Shown here: positions 62,143 to 64,000 of the stretch, piece by piece
Position numbering within the stretch: position 1 is the stretch's first letter
Layout of the letters: the number at the start of each line of letters is the position of its first letter
From: Marinobacterium arenosum
GTDB lineage: Bacteria; Pseudomonadota; Gammaproteobacteria; Pseudomonadales; Balneatricaceae
DNA length: 64,000 nt
Direction of reading: 5' to 3'
Assembly (NCBI RefSeq): GCF_019795155.1
Contig: NZ_JAILYN010000010.1
Span: forward strand, 1-64,000
Notes under the pieces: generated by a model
The model's input: only the letters and a program-made list of their open reading frames with translations
Told to the model about the DNA's origin: nothing
Database searches by the model: none
Position numbers and translations under genes: made by a program

Positions 62143-64000
62143 ATGAAAACACGCATCATTTTACTGTTGCTGGCCTTGCTGACCTGCCTGACGGCAGGGG
62201 TCAGCGCGCTGTTTTATTTCTATCATGCCGCCGATGCGGCCTCGCGGGATGCGCTGCAATCGGTTGAGCGCCATGCCCAGCAGGTCGCTTCAAAAGTGGA
62301 GATTGCGGCACAGTACCATAGCCGTACCGCCGACGCCTTTGCCAAATTACCGCAGGTAATCGATTTCTTTGAACGGCCCGGTTCAAGTGCACCACAGCAG
62401 CTGGCCAAGCTGCTCAACCCTCTTTGCGGTGCGATCAGTGCCGACGTCTGCTATCTGATGGACCTGGAAGGCCAACTGGTGGCTGGCGACAGCTCGACCC
62501 TTGAACTGAACATCCTCGACAATAACTTCAGCTTCCGGCCTTATTTCCAAGACGCCCTTCGTCAGGGGCGCGGACTCTATCTGGCCCAGGGGGTGGCGAC
62601 CCAAAAGCGGGGCGTTTATTTCAGTCACCGGGTCGATGACGCCGATGGGCGTCCTCTCGGGGTGGCCGTTATCAAGATGCCGCCGCGAATGGCGGGCCTG
62701 GAGTTGGCAGGGCTGAGCGGGACGGCATTGTTGCTGGCGCCCAATGGCGTGGTGTTTGCCAGCAACCGGCCGGAATGGGTGCTCAAGCCGCTTTGGAAGA
62801 CCGAGTTGCCACAGCGACGAGCGCTGTCCAACAGTCGTCAGTTCGGCGACCAGATGGGCGACGGATTGGGCTTCCAGGCGATCGACCAGAGTACCCTGCG
62901 GTCTGGAGATAACCAGAGTTTTCTTGTCGGCACGGGTTGGATTACCGCATTGCCCGGTTGGCAGGTGCTTTATCTGGAGCCGGATCAACCGCACGGCGTT
63001 CCGTTGGCCGAGAGTTGGGCTGCCTATGGTTTTGGGGGGATGTCGCTGGCGATGCTGGTGGCGGTAGTGCTGCTGTACCGGGCCGGCCGCGAGGATCTGT
63101 CGCGTCGACGTCATGCTGAACTGGCGTTGCGGGAGTCCGAGAACCGGCTGCGACGGTTGACCGAACTGTCCAGCGAGGCGATTGTTATCCACTGCCAGGG
63201 GCAGGTGGTCGATGCCAATGGTGCCGCTGAAGGGTTGTTCGGCTACAGTCGGGATGAGCTGCTGCAGATGCAGGTCTGGCAGTTGCTGGATGAGCTGAGT
63301 GTGGCCACTGCCCAGGCCCGTTACCGGGAAGGCTATGAGCTGCCCTACGAGGTCACCGGCCGGCGCAGCAATGGCCAGCATTTTCCGTTGGAGATCATCG
63401 CCAAGGGGACGGTCATGGACGGCCAGGAGGTCAGGGTTTCCTGTCTACGCGATATTTCCAAACGCAAGGACCAGGAAGCGCACATCCGTTACCTGGCGAT
63501 GTTCGACGGCCTGACCCAGTTGCCCAACCGTCACCATCTGCTCGACAAGCTGGATCAGGCGATCCAATCCGCCACGGAATCGGGTACCGGCCTGCATCTG
63601 ATGTTCATCGACTTGGACGATTTCAAGAAGATCAACGATACCCTCGGCCATTCCGCCGGCGACCGCCTGCTGGTGGCCGTGGCGGCCCGGATGCGCCAGT
63701 TGGTGCAGGCGCAGGAGTTGTTGGCACGTTACGGTGGCGACGAGTTCCTGGTGCTGCTGACCGACAGACCCGAAGAGCGGGTTCAGCAACTGGCCGACCA
63801 GATTCTTAATGCTCTGCGCCAGCCGTTCGTGGTGGACGGAAACACCTTCTATATCTCCGGCAGTGTGGGTATCGCCCGTTACCCCGAACATGCCTCCAAT
63901 ACCTCCGAACTGCTGCAGCGGGCCGATACCGCGATGTACTCCTCGAAGGAGGAGGGGCGAAATACCTACAACTTCTTCGAAGAGACGATGAACCGGTTTG
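62143..64000 (+). CDS. Membrane-bound diguanylate cyclase with cache and PAS domains (3' end off window)
   Basis: This open frame of 619 codons starts at the ATG at 62143 and has no stop before the right edge. It contains a signal-anchor helix (residues 5-26), a periplasmic dCache-like domain (about 30-290), a second helix (about 295-316), a PAS domain (about 335-450) and a GGDEF domain with RYGGDEFLVLL (about residues 529-539). The motif is canonical, so cyclic di-GMP synthesis is likely. The GGDEF domain's end is near the edge, so an EAL domain could follow. No inhibitory RxxD site was clearly recognised. Confidence 0.9.
   Translation, partial: MKTRIILLLLALLTCLTAGVSALFYFYHAADAASRDALQSVERHAQQVASKVEIAAQYHSRTADAFAKLPQVIDFFERPGSSAPQQLAKLLNPLCGAISADVCYLMDLEGQLVAGDSSTLELNILDNNFSFRPYFQDALRQGRGLYLAQGVATQKRGVYFSHRVDDADGRPLGVAVIKMPPRMAGLELAGLSGTALLLAPNGVVFASNRPEWVLKPLWKTELPQRRALSNSRQFGDQMGDGLGFQAIDQSTLRSGDNQSFLVGTGWITALPGWQVLYLEPDQPHGVPLAESWAAYGFGGMSLAMLVAVVLLYRAGREDLSRRRHAELALRESENRLRRLTELSSEAIVIHCQGQVVDANGAAEGLFGYSRDELLQMQVWQLLDELSVATAQARYREGYELPYEVTGRRSNGQHFPLEIIAKGTVMDGQEVRVSCLRDISKRKDQEAHIRYLAMFDGLTQLPNRHHLLDKLDQAIQSATESGTGLHLMFIDLDDFKKINDTLGHSAGDRLLVAVAARMRQLVQAQELLARYGGDEFLVLLTDRPEERVQQLADQILNALRQPFVVDGNTFYISGSVGIARYPEHASNTSELLQRADTAMYSSKEEGRNTYNFFEETMNRF

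Overview
This window looks like chromosomal DNA of a GC-rich, motile-lifestyle gammaproteobacterium. The best guess is a marine Oceanospirillales-type organism in the Marinobacterium/Motiliproteus/Neptunomonas neighbourhood. That placement is an inference from protein flavours: a long 367-aa PurC, a TRAP transporter with its own two-component system, Pseudomonas-like guanidino-acid genes, an OprI-like lipoprotein and a Vibrio-like ZrgA zinc operon. I saw no rRNA, tRNA, CRISPR array or prophage.

Layout. 1-2.3 kb is a small AT-richer accessory islet: the edge of an IS30-like element, a GNAT acetyltransferase, a SAM methyltransferase and an ISL3 transposase remnant. 2.3-10.7 kb holds purC, a secreted protein of unknown function, a cysteine synthase-glutaredoxin fusion, and a guanidino-acid cluster (Na+ symporter, LysR regulator, ureohydrolase). 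10.7-16.8 kb is a complete minus-strand RND efflux operon (tetR, adaptor, pump, TolC-type channel) with a likely TetR operator. 17-20 kb has a Bcr/CflA exporter, an array of REP-like repeats, trmN6 and a GIY-YIG protein. 20-26 kb has an AraC regulator divergent from an isomerase/GST pair, ccoG, a MocR regulator and an RRM protein. 26-28.4 kb has dihydroorotase flanked by short tandem repeats and an orphan terminator that suggests a small RNA.

28.4-31.7 kb is a zinc-related operon (zrgA-like His/Asp-rich protein, ABC ATPase, FtsX-like permease, DUF3299 protein) preceded by a strong match to a Zur box. 31.9-33.2 kb pairs an Lpp/OprI lipoprotein with a convergent L,D-transpeptidase. 33.3-44 kb is a run of housekeeping and conserved hypothetical genes, including a methionine/glutamine aminotransferase with an omega-amidase, panB, slyD and an FAD oxidoreductase. 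44-48 kb is the MoxR/DUF58/transglutaminase operon. 48-53 kb includes a UDG-family protein, ferritin with a tiny CxxC protein, a double-receiver response regulator, a TetR regulator and an aspartate aminotransferase. 53.4-59.8 kb is a DctPQM TRAP transporter and a cache-domain histidine kinase/NarL-type regulator pair that may control it, separated by an Ap4A phosphorylase-like gene. The window closes with uvrB and a sensor diguanylate cyclase that runs off the right edge.

Most of the window is ordinary core genome. The most interesting items are the Zur-box/ZrgA operon with its 16-unit perfect hexanucleotide repeat, the orphan structured transcript at about 28.0 kb, the REP-like repeat array with a second copy 16 kb away, the heptamer tandem repeats, the CysK-glutaredoxin fusion, and the tiny gene next to ferritin. 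I did not find a clearly new multi-gene system.
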